From SW132 sp038150125 (lineage in GTDB: Bacteria; Bacteroidota; Rhodothermia; Balneolales; Balneolaceae), in assembly GCF_038150125.1 (NCBI RefSeq), contig NZ_JBBVMF010000016.1, forward strand, positions 1-64,000: a DNA stretch of 64,000 nucleotides, read 5' to 3'. A program made the position numbers and the translations under genes. This document shows, piece by piece, positions 1 through 8,901 of this stretch. Below the pieces are notes generated by a model. The model saw only the letters and a list, made by a program, of their open reading frames with translations, was not told where the DNA came from and searched no databases. Positions within the stretch are counted from its first letter, which is position 1, and each line of letters begins with the position of its first letter.

Positions 1-17
1 AGTAGGTCGCCGCCTCA
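1..17 (+). rRNA. rrf: 3' end of 5S rRNA (partial)
   Basis: The first bases (agtaggtcgccgcc) match the conserved 3' end of bacterial 5S rRNA, where a GAGAGTAGGTCG-type segment is followed by the strand closing helix I. A strong terminator follows within 15 bases and no protein frame crosses it. The rest of the gene lies upstream of the window, so this rests on a short match only. If right, the window begins at the end of an rRNA operon. Confidence 0.55.
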
Positions 18-28
18 TCGTTTTTCCA

Positions 29-64
29 AAGCCCCTCGTCGCTCCGCGACAGGGGCTTTTTTTA
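29..64 (+). terminator. Rho-independent terminator
   Basis: A perfect 8-bp stem (aagcccct at 29-36, aggggctt at 51-58) closes a short loop and is followed by a run of seven T. It sits directly behind the putative 5S rRNA end, where it would terminate the rRNA operon. Confidence 0.85.
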
Positions 65-130
65 TTATTAAAAATTCCACTACTTTTTGTATTCTAAAGC
101 TTTAGAATAATTCTATACAAAAGCAGCAGT

Positions 131-2488
131 TTGAGACGAGTCATTCGCTATTCTGGTTTATTAATTACCCTTTCCTTATTGCTCTCAACCATAGAGTTTA
201 AAAACCTTTTTGCACAGCAAACCGGTAATTGGTCCTCCATCACATCATATAATACAGTCAATAGCATTGATATGTCTTCCAACGGAACTATTTGGGGAGT
301 TTCAAATGGTGGACTTTTTTCATTTGAAAATCAATCCTTTGAAAGGATGTTAACACCAGTTGATGGTATGTACAGACTTGATGGCTCAGTTTTAAAATAC
401 ATCGAAAATATCAATAGTGTAGCTATAGGATACATTGACGGTATGATTGATCTTTATAGTATTGAGGAACAGAGGTTTGAGCAAATACAAGACATATCCA
501 GAGTCCAGGCATTTACATCAAAACAGATTAATGATTTTGAAGTGTATGATGGGAGTCTATATGTAGCTACGGATTTTGGAATTGTGGTTTACGATACAAA
601 TACATTTCTGGTCTCAAACTCATATACAAAAATTGGCAGTTTTGATCGAGGTACTCCTATATTTGATATTTATATCAAAGACGATCGTATATATGTCGCT
701 TCCCAGCAAGGTGCTGCTATTGCTAGTTTAGATGCTAACCTCGATATAGAAGCATCATGGATCAATTATAATGCAAGCGATGGACTTGAAGATGTTTCAG
801 TTCAATCCATAATTTTATTTAACGGGGAGGTATTGTTATCAACAAATACTTCAACCAAAGTATTACGTAACGGTGTCTGGGAGACCTTTTCTTTATTAAG
901 TGGCTATAATAGTGTGTCATTTATAGAAGTGACTGGCAATGGCAACCTGCTTTCTCATACTATTAATCGTGTTCTTACTGTGGATAGGAATGGAACCCTG
1001 ACTATCACCAACCCCGGTATAAACGGTATTTCAGATATTATTTCTATGGGGGAGAACTCAGACGAAATTTCTCTATCTACGCTTTCTGTAGGGTTAGGTA
1101 TTGGAGAAATAAGTAATAATGATTTTCAATATTTCACACCCACTGGACCGAATCTTAATTTTTTTGATGGCATGTCTTTTCTAAACGGAACGTTCATTTC
1201 GGGAACGACTTCCATATCTCAACGAAATTCAACTCTCGACAGGGGGAAAGGTTATTATATTCGGGATGAAAGTGGCTGGCGTAACTTCAATCGGAATACT
1301 AATAATGTGTTGACTCGGGCTCAGTTTCAGCAGGCATTTACATCCACATACACGGATGATTACTACTATTTTGGTAGCTGGGGACAGGGTATTGCTCGTC
1401 ATAACAGAGTAACAAATGATATAGATGTGTTTGACTCTTCGAATTCAACACTCCGCGGGTGGGCGGATGATGATCCCAATTTCCCGGTCATATCGGGTTT
1501 GGAAACAGATGAAAATGGTGCCGTATGGGCAACGAGCAGGTATGCCACCAATCCCTTATATGTGCAGCTGCCGGGTGAAGACGAATGGATTAGTTATGGA
1601 AAGTCCTCAGTACTGAGTTCAAATGATGAATACTTATATCTGTTTGTTGATTCATACAATCAAAAATGGATTTCACTTCAGTCAACTAGTGGTGGCGGTA
1701 GAGGATTGCTTGTCCTTGATACAGGTAGTCCAATTGAGTCGAATGAATCAATCGGCGTAAAACTTACTGAAGACCAGGGAAATGGAAACTTGCCGAATGC
1801 GATGGTTACCTCAGTTATTGAAGATAAAGATGGTGAGATATGGGTTGGAACCGAAAGGGGGATAGCTCGCTATATTTTTCCACAGTTTGTAATCACAGGA
1901 TCATCAGAAGAACGGCGTGCACAATGGTTGATAAATGAAGATCCCGATGCTGCCTCACCCTTTCTTTTGAGAGATATTAATGTGTCAGCGATGGCCGTAA
2001 ACGCCGCAAATCAAAAATGGATTGGTACTGCCGCCGAGGGGGTTTGGCTTTTGAACGACACAGGCAGCTCAATTCTTAAAAGATTTACATCAGAGAATAG
2101 CCCTCTTTTTTCAGATGCAATCCGTGATATATCAGTAAATGATCAAACAGGAGAAGTTTATATCTCAACTGACGCGGGCTTGAGTGTTTACCAGGATGTT
2201 CCGTTAGCTGCATCTCCATCAATGGACGAACTGAAAGTTTATCCAAACCCATTTTTATACGATTCGCATAACAGGATATTGATTGAAAATTTATCTGATG
2301 TAACTACCATTCGTATACTTGGGATTGATGGTACCCTGGTTCGAACTTTTGAGAACCGTGGAGGAAGAGCAGAATGGAATGGAATGGACTCCAGCGGGCG
2401 GCAAGTCGGCTCGGGAGTTTATATAGTGGTAGCGCTTGACTCAGACGGCAATGAGCGCGGGTTTGGAAAAGTAGCAATCATTCGATGA
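131..2488 (+). CDS. PorZ-like T9SS surface protein (beta-propeller with sorting domain)
   Basis: A 785-residue exported protein. Residues 1-29 form a signal peptide ending FAQQ. The body is a series of propeller-like blades of the two-component-regulator-propeller type (WGVSNGGLFSF near the start; WVGTERGIARY and WIGTAAEGVWLLN later). The last ~85 residues (from VYPNPF) form a FlgD/T9SS type A-like sorting domain ending in GFGKVAIIR. Length and layout match PorZ, the surface component of the type IX secretion attachment complex that delivers A-LPS to cargo. The start is a TTG with no clear Shine-Dalgarno; no in-frame ATG precedes it. It overlaps the next gene by 4 bases (ATGA), so they are probably cotranscribed. 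A generic T9SS-secreted propeller protein is the alternative. Confidence 0.7.
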   Translation: MRRVIRYSGLLITLSLLLSTIEFKNLFAQQTGNWSSITSYNTVNSIDMSSNGTIWGVSNGGLFSFENQSFERMLTPVDGMYRLDGSVLKYIENINSVAIGYIDGMIDLYSIEEQRFEQIQDISRVQAFTSKQINDFEVYDGSLYVATDFGIVVYDTNTFLVSNSYTKIGSFDRGTPIFDIYIKDDRIYVASQQGAAIASLDANLDIEASWINYNASDGLEDVSVQSIILFNGEVLLSTNTSTKVLRNGVWETFSLLSGYNSVSFIEVTGNGNLLSHTINRVLTVDRNGTLTITNPGINGISDIISMGENSDEISLSTLSVGLGIGEISNNDFQYFTPTGPNLNFFDGMSFLNGTFISGTTSISQRNSTLDRGKGYYIRDESGWRNFNRNTNNVLTRAQFQQAFTSTYTDDYYYFGSWGQGIARHNRVTNDIDVFDSSNSTLRGWADDDPNFPVISGLETDENGAVWATSRYATNPLYVQLPGEDEWISYGKSSVLSSNDEYLYLFVDSYNQKWISLQSTSGGGRGLLVLDTGSPIESNESIGVKLTEDQGNGNLPNAMVTSVIEDKDGEIWVGTERGIARYIFPQFVITGSSEERRAQWLINEDPDAASPFLLRDINVSAMAVNAANQKWIGTAAEGVWLLNDTGSSILKRFTSENSPLFSDAIRDISVNDQTGEVYISTDAGLSVYQDVPLAASPSMDELKVYPNPFLYDSHNRILIENLSDVTTIRILGIDGTLVRTFENRGGRAEWNGMDSSGRQVGSGVYIVVALDSDGNERGFGKVAIIR

Positions 2489-3135
2489 AACAAGTAACCA
2501 CCGTCATTGTAAACTATCAAACGCCGGATCTCCTCAGAAATGCTGTTCTCTCCTTCAAAGAGCATTATCCTGAAACCCAGATTTTGATTTTCGACAATGG
2601 CAGCAAAGACGATTCAAAAACTGTTGTAGCCAAAATTCAGAATCAATACCCTGATTCTATCCACACCCACTTTGAAGAGGAAAATATATTTCACGGACCT
2701 GCACTGGATAAATCAATTACTGAATTGGTGAAAACCGAATTCTGCTTTTTCCTGGACAGTGATACAGTTACAAAGAAGAAAGGATTTCTGGAAAAAGGTG
2801 TGGATATATTATCCATGAGCAAAAAGAACTATGCGCTGGGCTATAAACTAAAAGCTAATAAACGGGGATTTAAAGACCCGGAAGGCATACCGATTATTTT
2901 AACGCCATATCTGCTGATGAAAACCGAGCCATACCAAAAATTCCCTCCCTTTTTCCATCATGGCCAGCCTGTACTGCACAATTTCAGGGAAGCCCAAAAT
3001 AATGGATATGAACTTATCCATTTCCCAATGGAAGAATATATCGACCATTTATGGAGAGGAACGGCATCAAAGTTTGGATATGGGTTGGGCCTCAAAGGAA
3101 AGTTTGATTATGTATTAAACAAGCTGGGTATATGA
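2485..3135 (+). CDS. Glycosyltransferase family 2
   Basis: A 216-residue GT-A fold enzyme of family 2. The N-terminus (VTTVIVNYQTPDLLRNAV) is the typical nucleotide-binding strand-helix, and FFLDSDTV (about residues 90-97) supplies the DxD metal/nucleotide-sugar motif. It has no membrane segment and is short, with a compact catalytic domain only. It overlaps porZ-like upstream (ATGA) and the next glycosyltransferase downstream (ATGA), so the three form one unit. Donor and acceptor cannot be told from sequence; surface polysaccharide or A-LPS-type glycan assembly is inferred from the neighbours. Confidence 0.85.
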   Translation: MKQVTTVIVNYQTPDLLRNAVLSFKEHYPETQILIFDNGSKDDSKTVVAKIQNQYPDSIHTHFEEENIFHGPALDKSITELVKTEFCFFLDSDTVTKKKGFLEKGVDILSMSKKNYALGYKLKANKRGFKDPEGIPIILTPYLLMKTEPYQKFPPFFHHGQPVLHNFREAQNNGYELIHFPMEEYIDHLWRGTASKFGYGLGLKGKFDYVLNKLGI

Positions 3136-5258
3136 GTCAGACAGAGAGATCGGTGGACCTGTCAATTATTATAGTGAACTACAATGTAAAGGAGTTTCTG
3201 GCAAACTGTCTTCAATCCGTGAGAAAAGCTTCTAAAGAGATTTCTACAGAAGTGTTTGTGGTTGACAACGATTCATCCGATGGTTCAATCCCTTTTCTAA
3301 AAAAACGGTTTGATGATGTAACCTACATCGAGAATAGAGAAAACGTAGGGTTTGGAAAGGCAAACAACCAGGCAATTGAAAAGGCGACTGGAACCTATAC
3401 ACTTCTGCTCAATCCCGATACACTTCTGCAGGAAGATACCTTAGATATATTGATCGGATACATGAGCAATCATGATTCATGCGGTGCTTGCGGGTGTAAA
3501 ATTCTAAATCCTGATGGTACGTTTGCCCCGGAATCAAGACGGGCCATTCCCACAGTTTCCGCTGCCATATATAAAGCAATCGGGCTTACAGCTCTTTTTC
3601 CAAATAACAAACATTTCGGTGCCTATTACCAAGGGTGGAAAGGTGAAGATGAGAGGGGTGAAGTCCCTGTACTCTCAGGATCATTTATGTTTTTCAGGAC
3701 CCGCTGCCTGAAACAAGTTGGCGGGTTCGACGAGCGATTTTTTATGTATGGAGAAGATATCGACCTGTGTTACCGGGTATCGGAGGCCGGCTGGGAAATA
3801 CATTACGTTCCCGAAACATCTATCATTCACTATAAAGGAGAAAGTACAAAAAAGAATGAGTTATCATATCATAAAGTGTTCAATGATGCGATTTACAAGT
3901 TCTTCGATAAACACTACACAAGCCGATACTCCCACCTCTTTAAATTCCTGATTTTTTGGGCTATTCAGTTCAGAGCACTGGCGTCATTTTTTGTGAATAA
4001 TTTGCGTGCACATCGTTTTATCATAACTGATCTTGTAGTGATCAACGCCGCATTACTCATCGGGATGTTTATCAGAGCCAGCTTTGACCAGGCCGGAATT
4101 CTTTCCATGCTGAATCCCCAGTTTCTATGGCTTAATCTCATCTGGAGTATGTCATATCTGTTTTTCGCCCAGCTGTACGGTATTATTGATGAACACAAGC
4201 ATTCAATTGTAGGGAGCTTAAAAGCGGTGCTATTTAGCTTTTTAATACTTGTAGCGATTACATTTTTTATCCGGAGCCTGGCCTTTTCCAGAATTATATT
4301 GGCAGTATCCGTTATGATTGGATTATTTGTGATTGGTTTTATTCGGTTTCGGCGGATCAATCAGACTAAATCAACAAAATTTTCGAGAGGTATGGTCTCC
4401 CCACTACGAATGCTCTTGGTTGGGGCAGGGGACAATACAAAACAATTTGTGTCTAAGATTAAAGGAAAAGCTCGCTGGCAGGTTGAGATAGCTGGCGTTG
4501 TTCGGCAAAAAGGTCAAGCGGCAATTGAAGACTCTGATCTTTCGGATTATGATGCAGGTAGTATATCAGATCTTAAAACACTCATTCGAACCACCCGCTC
4601 AGACATTGTTGTATTTTTACTTGAATCAGTTTCTCATAAGGAGCTCCTCGAATCTATTCAAAATCTGCGGAATGTTGATGTGGAAATAAAAGTAATTCCA
4701 CAGAATATGAATTTTATTATTGGTAAAGCAGATGTGGAGTATCTCGATGATATAGCTGTTGTAGACCTGGAGCTTCCATTTTTTAACCCGATTCAAAAAT
4801 TACTAAAACGATCGTTTGATTTAGTTCTGGGCTGCCTGGGCTTATTGGTGCTTCTCCCATTAAGCTGGGCTTGTTTAAAAGTAAAGTCTGACTCGAAAAA
4901 AGGGATCACTATATTTGATGGATCTGTAAAGAAAACGATCAGTCTAACAGATCACCATTCGTTTGCTTCCAAAATCTGCAATCGCCTGACACTTTGCTAC
5001 AAGATAGCCAAAGGCGACATTAGTGTTGTGGGATCTGCTGCCGGCCCGGTTCACGAAGGGGACATCACGCGGTATAAAACAGGGCTCACCGGCTATGTTC
5101 AAATCAACAGGGATCGCATAACAAATCAAAAAGACAGGGAGCAATTCGACCTCCACTATTTACAGAACTACTCCATCTGGCTTGACCTCGATATTCTTTT
5201 TAAGGCCCTCATCAGGGAAGATTCACTTACGGGGACTTTCCTTGCCAAAAGTGAATGA
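3132..5258 (+). CDS. GT2 glycosyltransferase fused to degenerate polyprenyl glycosylphosphotransferase
   Basis: A 708-residue fusion. Residues 1-230 are a rhamnosyltransferase-like GT2 domain (SIIIVNYN, LLNPDTLL, and GGFDERFFMYGEDIDLCYR). Residues ~270-410 hold membrane helices, ~424-520 a Rossmann/CoA-binding-like domain (MLLVGAGDN), and ~552-708 a PF02397-like C-terminus. The last domain keeps GDISVVGSAAGP, TGLTGYVQI and the terminal Y-x-Q-N-Y-S-I-W-L-D-L-D segment, but lacks the KFRTM block and the Asp-Glu pair of active phosphoglycosyl transferases, and PRP after VVG is replaced by SAAGP. The GT2 part is therefore probably active and the PGT part catalytically dead or structural. An intact PGT is encoded nearby at 6497-7906 for comparison. 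Confidence 0.8.
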   Translation: MSQTERSVDLSIIIVNYNVKEFLANCLQSVRKASKEISTEVFVVDNDSSDGSIPFLKKRFDDVTYIENRENVGFGKANNQAIEKATGTYTLLLNPDTLLQEDTLDILIGYMSNHDSCGACGCKILNPDGTFAPESRRAIPTVSAAIYKAIGLTALFPNNKHFGAYYQGWKGEDERGEVPVLSGSFMFFRTRCLKQVGGFDERFFMYGEDIDLCYRVSEAGWEIHYVPETSIIHYKGESTKKNELSYHKVFNDAIYKFFDKHYTSRYSHLFKFLIFWAIQFRALASFFVNNLRAHRFIITDLVVINAALLIGMFIRASFDQAGILSMLNPQFLWLNLIWSMSYLFFAQLYGIIDEHKHSIVGSLKAVLFSFLILVAITFFIRSLAFSRIILAVSVMIGLFVIGFIRFRRINQTKSTKFSRGMVSPLRMLLVGAGDNTKQFVSKIKGKARWQVEIAGVVRQKGQAAIEDSDLSDYDAGSISDLKTLIRTTRSDIVVFLLESVSHKELLESIQNLRNVDVEIKVIPQNMNFIIGKADVEYLDDIAVVDLELPFFNPIQKLLKRSFDLVLGCLGLLVLLPLSWACLKVKSDSKKGITIFDGSVKKTISLTDHHSFASKICNRLTLCYKIAKGDISVVGSAAGPVHEGDITRYKTGLTGYVQINRDRITNQKDREQFDLHYLQNYSIWLDLDILFKALIREDSLTGTFLAKSE

Positions 5259-5273
5259 GCGACGAAATAACGA

Positions 5274-6401
5274 TCATATTTTTTGATCCACTGTTTCACT
5301 CATAGGGCCATACCAAGATTGGAATGTGTCGTCCTGAATCTTTTGCCGAGCCTCATTCATTAGCCATAAGTAGAACGTTAGATTTTGCTTTGATGCCAGT
5401 TCGAGCCCAAGGATCTCATTTGCTTTAAACAAGTGATGTAGATAGCTCATATTATATTTGCTGCAAAGATCGCTCGGAAATCCGGTATCCAGAGGTTTGT
5501 GGTGATGTTTCCACTTCGCATTTCTCAGATTTATCTTTCCGTGTCTTGTAAAAATAGATCCGTTTCTGGCATTTCGAGTAGGCATCACGCAATCGAACAT
5601 ATCAACGCCCAGGGCAACACATTGCAAAAGATTGGCCGGCGTACCCACGCCCATCAGGTATCGGGGTTTATCTTCAGGTAAAAAATCTGTGTTAAGATCT
5701 GTCATTTTGTACATAAGATCGATCGGCTCACCCACGCTCAGGCCACCAATTGCCAGTCCTTCAAAATCGAGAGAGGTCATATATTCCGTCGATTCTTTCC
5801 GTAAATCATCAAATGTTCCTCCCTGAACAATTCCAAACTGAGCCTGCGAATGCCCATAGTGCGGTGAACCATTTAAGAAAGCTTCACGGCCGCGTTTTGC
5901 CCATCGGTGCGTCAATTCCATCGAGTTTTTGACGTAGCTTCGCTCGGCAGGGTAGGGTGGGCACTCATCGAGAATCATCATAATATCGGATCCCAATATC
6001 CGCTGCGTTTCCACAACATTTTCGGGTGTGAACAGATGCTTTGAGCCATCCAGGTGACTTTTGAAAGTAGCTCCCTCTTCTTCGAGTACTCTGTTATCAG
6101 ACAAAGAAAATATTTGATAACCGCCTGAATCGGTAAGGATCGGTTTGTCCCAACACATAAATGAATGAAGTCCTCCGGCAGCGATCATAATCTCATTACC
6201 GGGGCGCAGATATAGATGGTAAGTATTTCCGAGAATAATCTGAGCCTTCACTCGATTCACAAGATCATCCTGGTTTACAGCTTTTACACTTGCCTGTGTA
6301 CCCACCGGCATAAAAATAGGCGTTTTAATATCACCATGATCGGTCGTTAAAGTTCCGGTTCGCGCTTTTGTCGTTGATAGTGTTTTCTCTAATTTGAACA
6401 A
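5274..6401 (-). CDS. tgt: Queuine/preQ1 tRNA-ribosyltransferase
   Basis: A 375-residue TGT enzyme that exchanges guanine-34 for preQ1 in tRNAs with GUN anticodons. Visible motifs are LTDSGGYQIFSL (the DSGG containing the general-acid Asp), GGLSVGEP, YLMGVGTPANLL, and GVDMFDCVMPTRNARNG (nucleophile Asp plus substrate-binding loop). The C-terminal zinc site is unusual: two of the three Cys of the CxCxxC motif are replaced (GFPSDLC at about residue 310), although the following YLHHL helix is conserved. It is convergent with the upstream glycosyltransferase with a 15-bp gap. Confidence 0.95.
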   Translation of the reverse strand: MFKLEKTLSTTKARTGTLTTDHGDIKTPIFMPVGTQASVKAVNQDDLVNRVKAQIILGNTYHLYLRPGNEIMIAAGGLHSFMCWDKPILTDSGGYQIFSLSDNRVLEEEGATFKSHLDGSKHLFTPENVVETQRILGSDIMMILDECPPYPAERSYVKNSMELTHRWAKRGREAFLNGSPHYGHSQAQFGIVQGGTFDDLRKESTEYMTSLDFEGLAIGGLSVGEPIDLMYKMTDLNTDFLPEDKPRYLMGVGTPANLLQCVALGVDMFDCVMPTRNARNGSIFTRHGKINLRNAKWKHHHKPLDTGFPSDLCSKYNMSYLHHLFKANEILGLELASKQNLTFYLWLMNEARQKIQDDTFQSWYGPMSETVDQKI

Positions 6402-6496
6402 GAATTTGTGTGTTTAATCCCAATTTTACCTTTTATATTGTCAAGCTGGTAATCAAAAAAAGGCTTTAGTAGTCAATTCGAACGGAAGATAACCCT

Positions 6497-7906
6497 TTGC
6501 CTACGATAAATCGAAATCGGGAAACGCTTTTTACTGGTCTGCTTGACGGGCTCGTACTCTGTATGGCATGGTACTTCTTAACGCAGATAAAGCCGGAGCT
6601 GACATCTCATATCGCGGAAAGAGAAAACTTATCAATTATTGTAGCTGGCGGAATTCATACAGTCTACTGGCTGATCGTGTTCTCCCTGATGGGATTGTAC
6701 AAGCGGTTATACCTGATTTCAAGGTTTGATGAATTTGTTAAGGTAGTGAAGGCTACGCTCATTGGTACGCTTATTTTATACTTCTACAGTACCATCGACG
6801 GAGATCTGCAGATGAGGGACAGGCTGGCCAGTGTTACAGTTTACGTTCTTCTTGTGGGCGGTTTGATAACGGTAAACAGGTTTGTGATTCGTAGTATCCA
6901 GAGATTTTATGCGCTGAAGGGTAAGGGACTGCATCGTGCATTGATCATTGGAACAGGTAAAAATGCGGTATCAGCTTTTGATGATCTGAATCGTAACCGG
7001 TCATTGGGTATGCAGGTTGTAGGTTTTATAGAGGTGCCGAATGGAAAAAATGGCGACCAGGTGTATGTTGATCCGGATGAAATAATGGGGTCACTTGACG
7101 ATATCAACCTGATTATTCAGGAACTCGAAATACAAGATTTGATAGTTGCTCTTGAGCCTGAGAAACGGGAAGATCTGATAAAAGTATTAAGCCGGGTGAA
7201 TAATCCGGACGTCACACTAAAGCTTCTCCCCGACTTTTACCAGCTTGTGAGCGGGCTTAATAAAACAAACCAGATATTTGGGCTTCCGCTAATTGAGATT
7301 TCACCAGACCTCATGCCGTTTTGGGAGAAATTGATGAAACGGCTGCTTGATGTAATAATTTCGGTAGCCGTACTTATAGTAATGTTACCGGTAATTATTG
7401 TGATTTCAATCGTGATTAGGCTGACCTCAAAAGGACCAGCAATTTACAGCCAAGAGCGGGTTGGCAAAAAAGGTAAGCTGTTTACGATGTATAAATTTAG
7501 AACTATGCGAATGGATGCTGAAGCTGAAACAGGACCGACATGGGCGCAGGAAAATGATCCCCGAATCACGAAGGTAGGAGCGTGGCTTCGGAAAACACGA
7601 CTTGATGAAATACCGCAGTTCTACAATGTACTGAAAGGAGAGATGAGCCTGGTTGGACCACGGCCCGAGCGGCCTTACTTTGTGAGCCGGTTTAAAGATG
7701 AAATTCCAATGTACACACGTCGGCTTCGGGTTCGTCCCGGTATAACGGGATGGGCACAGGTTAAGTGGAAATACGACGGTTCGCTGGACGATGTGAAAGA
7801 GAAAACCAAGTATGATCTGTTTTATGTTGAAAACATGTCTTTGAGAATGGATTTTAAAATTTTGATTAACACCATATTTTCTATGGTTAGAGCTAAAGGC
7901 CAGTAA
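6497..7906 (+). CDS. Exopolysaccharide polyprenyl glycosylphosphotransferase (WcaJ/WbaP type)
   Basis: A 469-residue membrane enzyme that transfers a sugar phosphate to undecaprenyl phosphate, the first step of exopolysaccharide or O-antigen repeat synthesis. Four N-terminal helices (residues ~10-130) and a CoA-binding-like domain (LIIGTGKNA, ~150-260) precede the PF02397 catalytic domain (~278-469). That domain is complete: MYKFRTMRMDAE, RKTRLDEIPQFYNVLKGEMS, LVGPRPERP, PGITGWAQV, YVENMSLRMDFKIL. It has a TTG start after a divergent intergenic region shared with tgt. Two bases separate it from the next glycosyltransferase. Confidence 0.93.
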   Translation: MPTINRNRETLFTGLLDGLVLCMAWYFLTQIKPELTSHIAERENLSIIVAGGIHTVYWLIVFSLMGLYKRLYLISRFDEFVKVVKATLIGTLILYFYSTIDGDLQMRDRLASVTVYVLLVGGLITVNRFVIRSIQRFYALKGKGLHRALIIGTGKNAVSAFDDLNRNRSLGMQVVGFIEVPNGKNGDQVYVDPDEIMGSLDDINLIIQELEIQDLIVALEPEKREDLIKVLSRVNNPDVTLKLLPDFYQLVSGLNKTNQIFGLPLIEISPDLMPFWEKLMKRLLDVIISVAVLIVMLPVIIVISIVIRLTSKGPAIYSQERVGKKGKLFTMYKFRTMRMDAEAETGPTWAQENDPRITKVGAWLRKTRLDEIPQFYNVLKGEMSLVGPRPERPYFVSRFKDEIPMYTRRLRVRPGITGWAQVKWKYDGSLDDVKEKTKYDLFYVENMSLRMDFKILINTIFSMVRAKGQ

Positions 7907-7908
7907 CG

Positions 7909-8634
7909 ATGAACAAATCAATTGTCATCATACCTACTTATAACGAGTCGCATAATATCAGGCGCCTGATCGAGATCACGTTATCTCTGGAAAAGCAGGT
8001 TGATATTTTGATCGTGGATGATGGATCACCTGACGGCACTGCAGGGATCGTAAAAACCCTGCAAGATGAATTTCCTGAGCGCATTTACCTGATTGAACGT
8101 GAAGGAAAAATGGGACTTGGCACAGCATATGTAACAGGATTTAAATTTGCACTCAGCAACGGCTATCAATTTATTTGTGAAATGGATGCCGATTTTTCTC
8201 ATAATCCCGAGGATTTGCCCCGCCTGATTGAGCCAGTTGAAGCAGACGAAGCTGACCTGGCGATTGGGTCACGTTATTCTGATGGAATCAGCATTGTGAA
8301 CTGGCCGCTCAGCCGCCTGATCCTTTCCTTTGCAGCAAATGTGTATGCCCGGACAATTACAGGCCTTCCCGTACAGGATACAACAGCAGGGTTTAAATGC
8401 ATCCACCGGAAGGTGCTGGAATCAATTAATCTGGACAGGATAAGATCTAATGGTTACGCATTTCAGATTGAAATCCACTATAGGGCTTGGATTGAGGGCT
8501 TTCGCCTCAAAGAGGTTTCTATCATTTTTAAAGAACGTGAAGAGGGTGTATCAAAAATGTCGAAGTCGATTGTCCGGGAAGCAATTTGGCGCGTTTGGGC
8601 ACTGAAAATAAGAAGTATTTTCGGACAGCTTTAA
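7909..8634 (+). CDS. Polyprenol monophosphomannose synthase-like glycosyltransferase
   Basis: A 241-residue GT2 enzyme of the DPM1 subgroup, which makes polyprenyl-phosphate-mannose (or a related lipid-linked sugar) from GDP-mannose. It shows VIIPTYNES, LIVDDGSPDGTAGIV, CEMDADFSHNPEDLPRLI (DxD) and IGSRYSDG. It has no C-terminal membrane anchor, like the short soluble bacterial/fungal forms. It follows the glycosylphosphotransferase by 2 bases and should be cotranscribed, which suggests a lipid-linked sugar donor for surface glycan assembly or protein glycosylation. Confidence 0.9.
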   Translation: MNKSIVIIPTYNESHNIRRLIEITLSLEKQVDILIVDDGSPDGTAGIVKTLQDEFPERIYLIEREGKMGLGTAYVTGFKFALSNGYQFICEMDADFSHNPEDLPRLIEPVEADEADLAIGSRYSDGISIVNWPLSRLILSFAANVYARTITGLPVQDTTAGFKCIHRKVLESINLDRIRSNGYAFQIEIHYRAWIEGFRLKEVSIIFKEREEGVSKMSKSIVREAIWRVWALKIRSIFGQL

Positions 8635-8901
8635 GGTTAGAAAAGAGCCTTATTTAAGGAGAGATGCAGGAACCCTGTGGGATGTTAACTCTTCGGTGGA
8701 GGTTATGGCTGAGGAATTTTATTACCAAGAACCTCAATCTTTCATCATTTGGTTTTTGTATCGTCGTAAATGCCGTCTCAAAAAAGGTTGAAGTTAAGAG
8801 CCGTCGATTCATAGAACCTCAGTCCTATATAATATAGACACCCCTCAAGTATTTCGCTGAACGATTACATCTTAACTTCGAAGATAGATTCTCCAATACG
8901 T

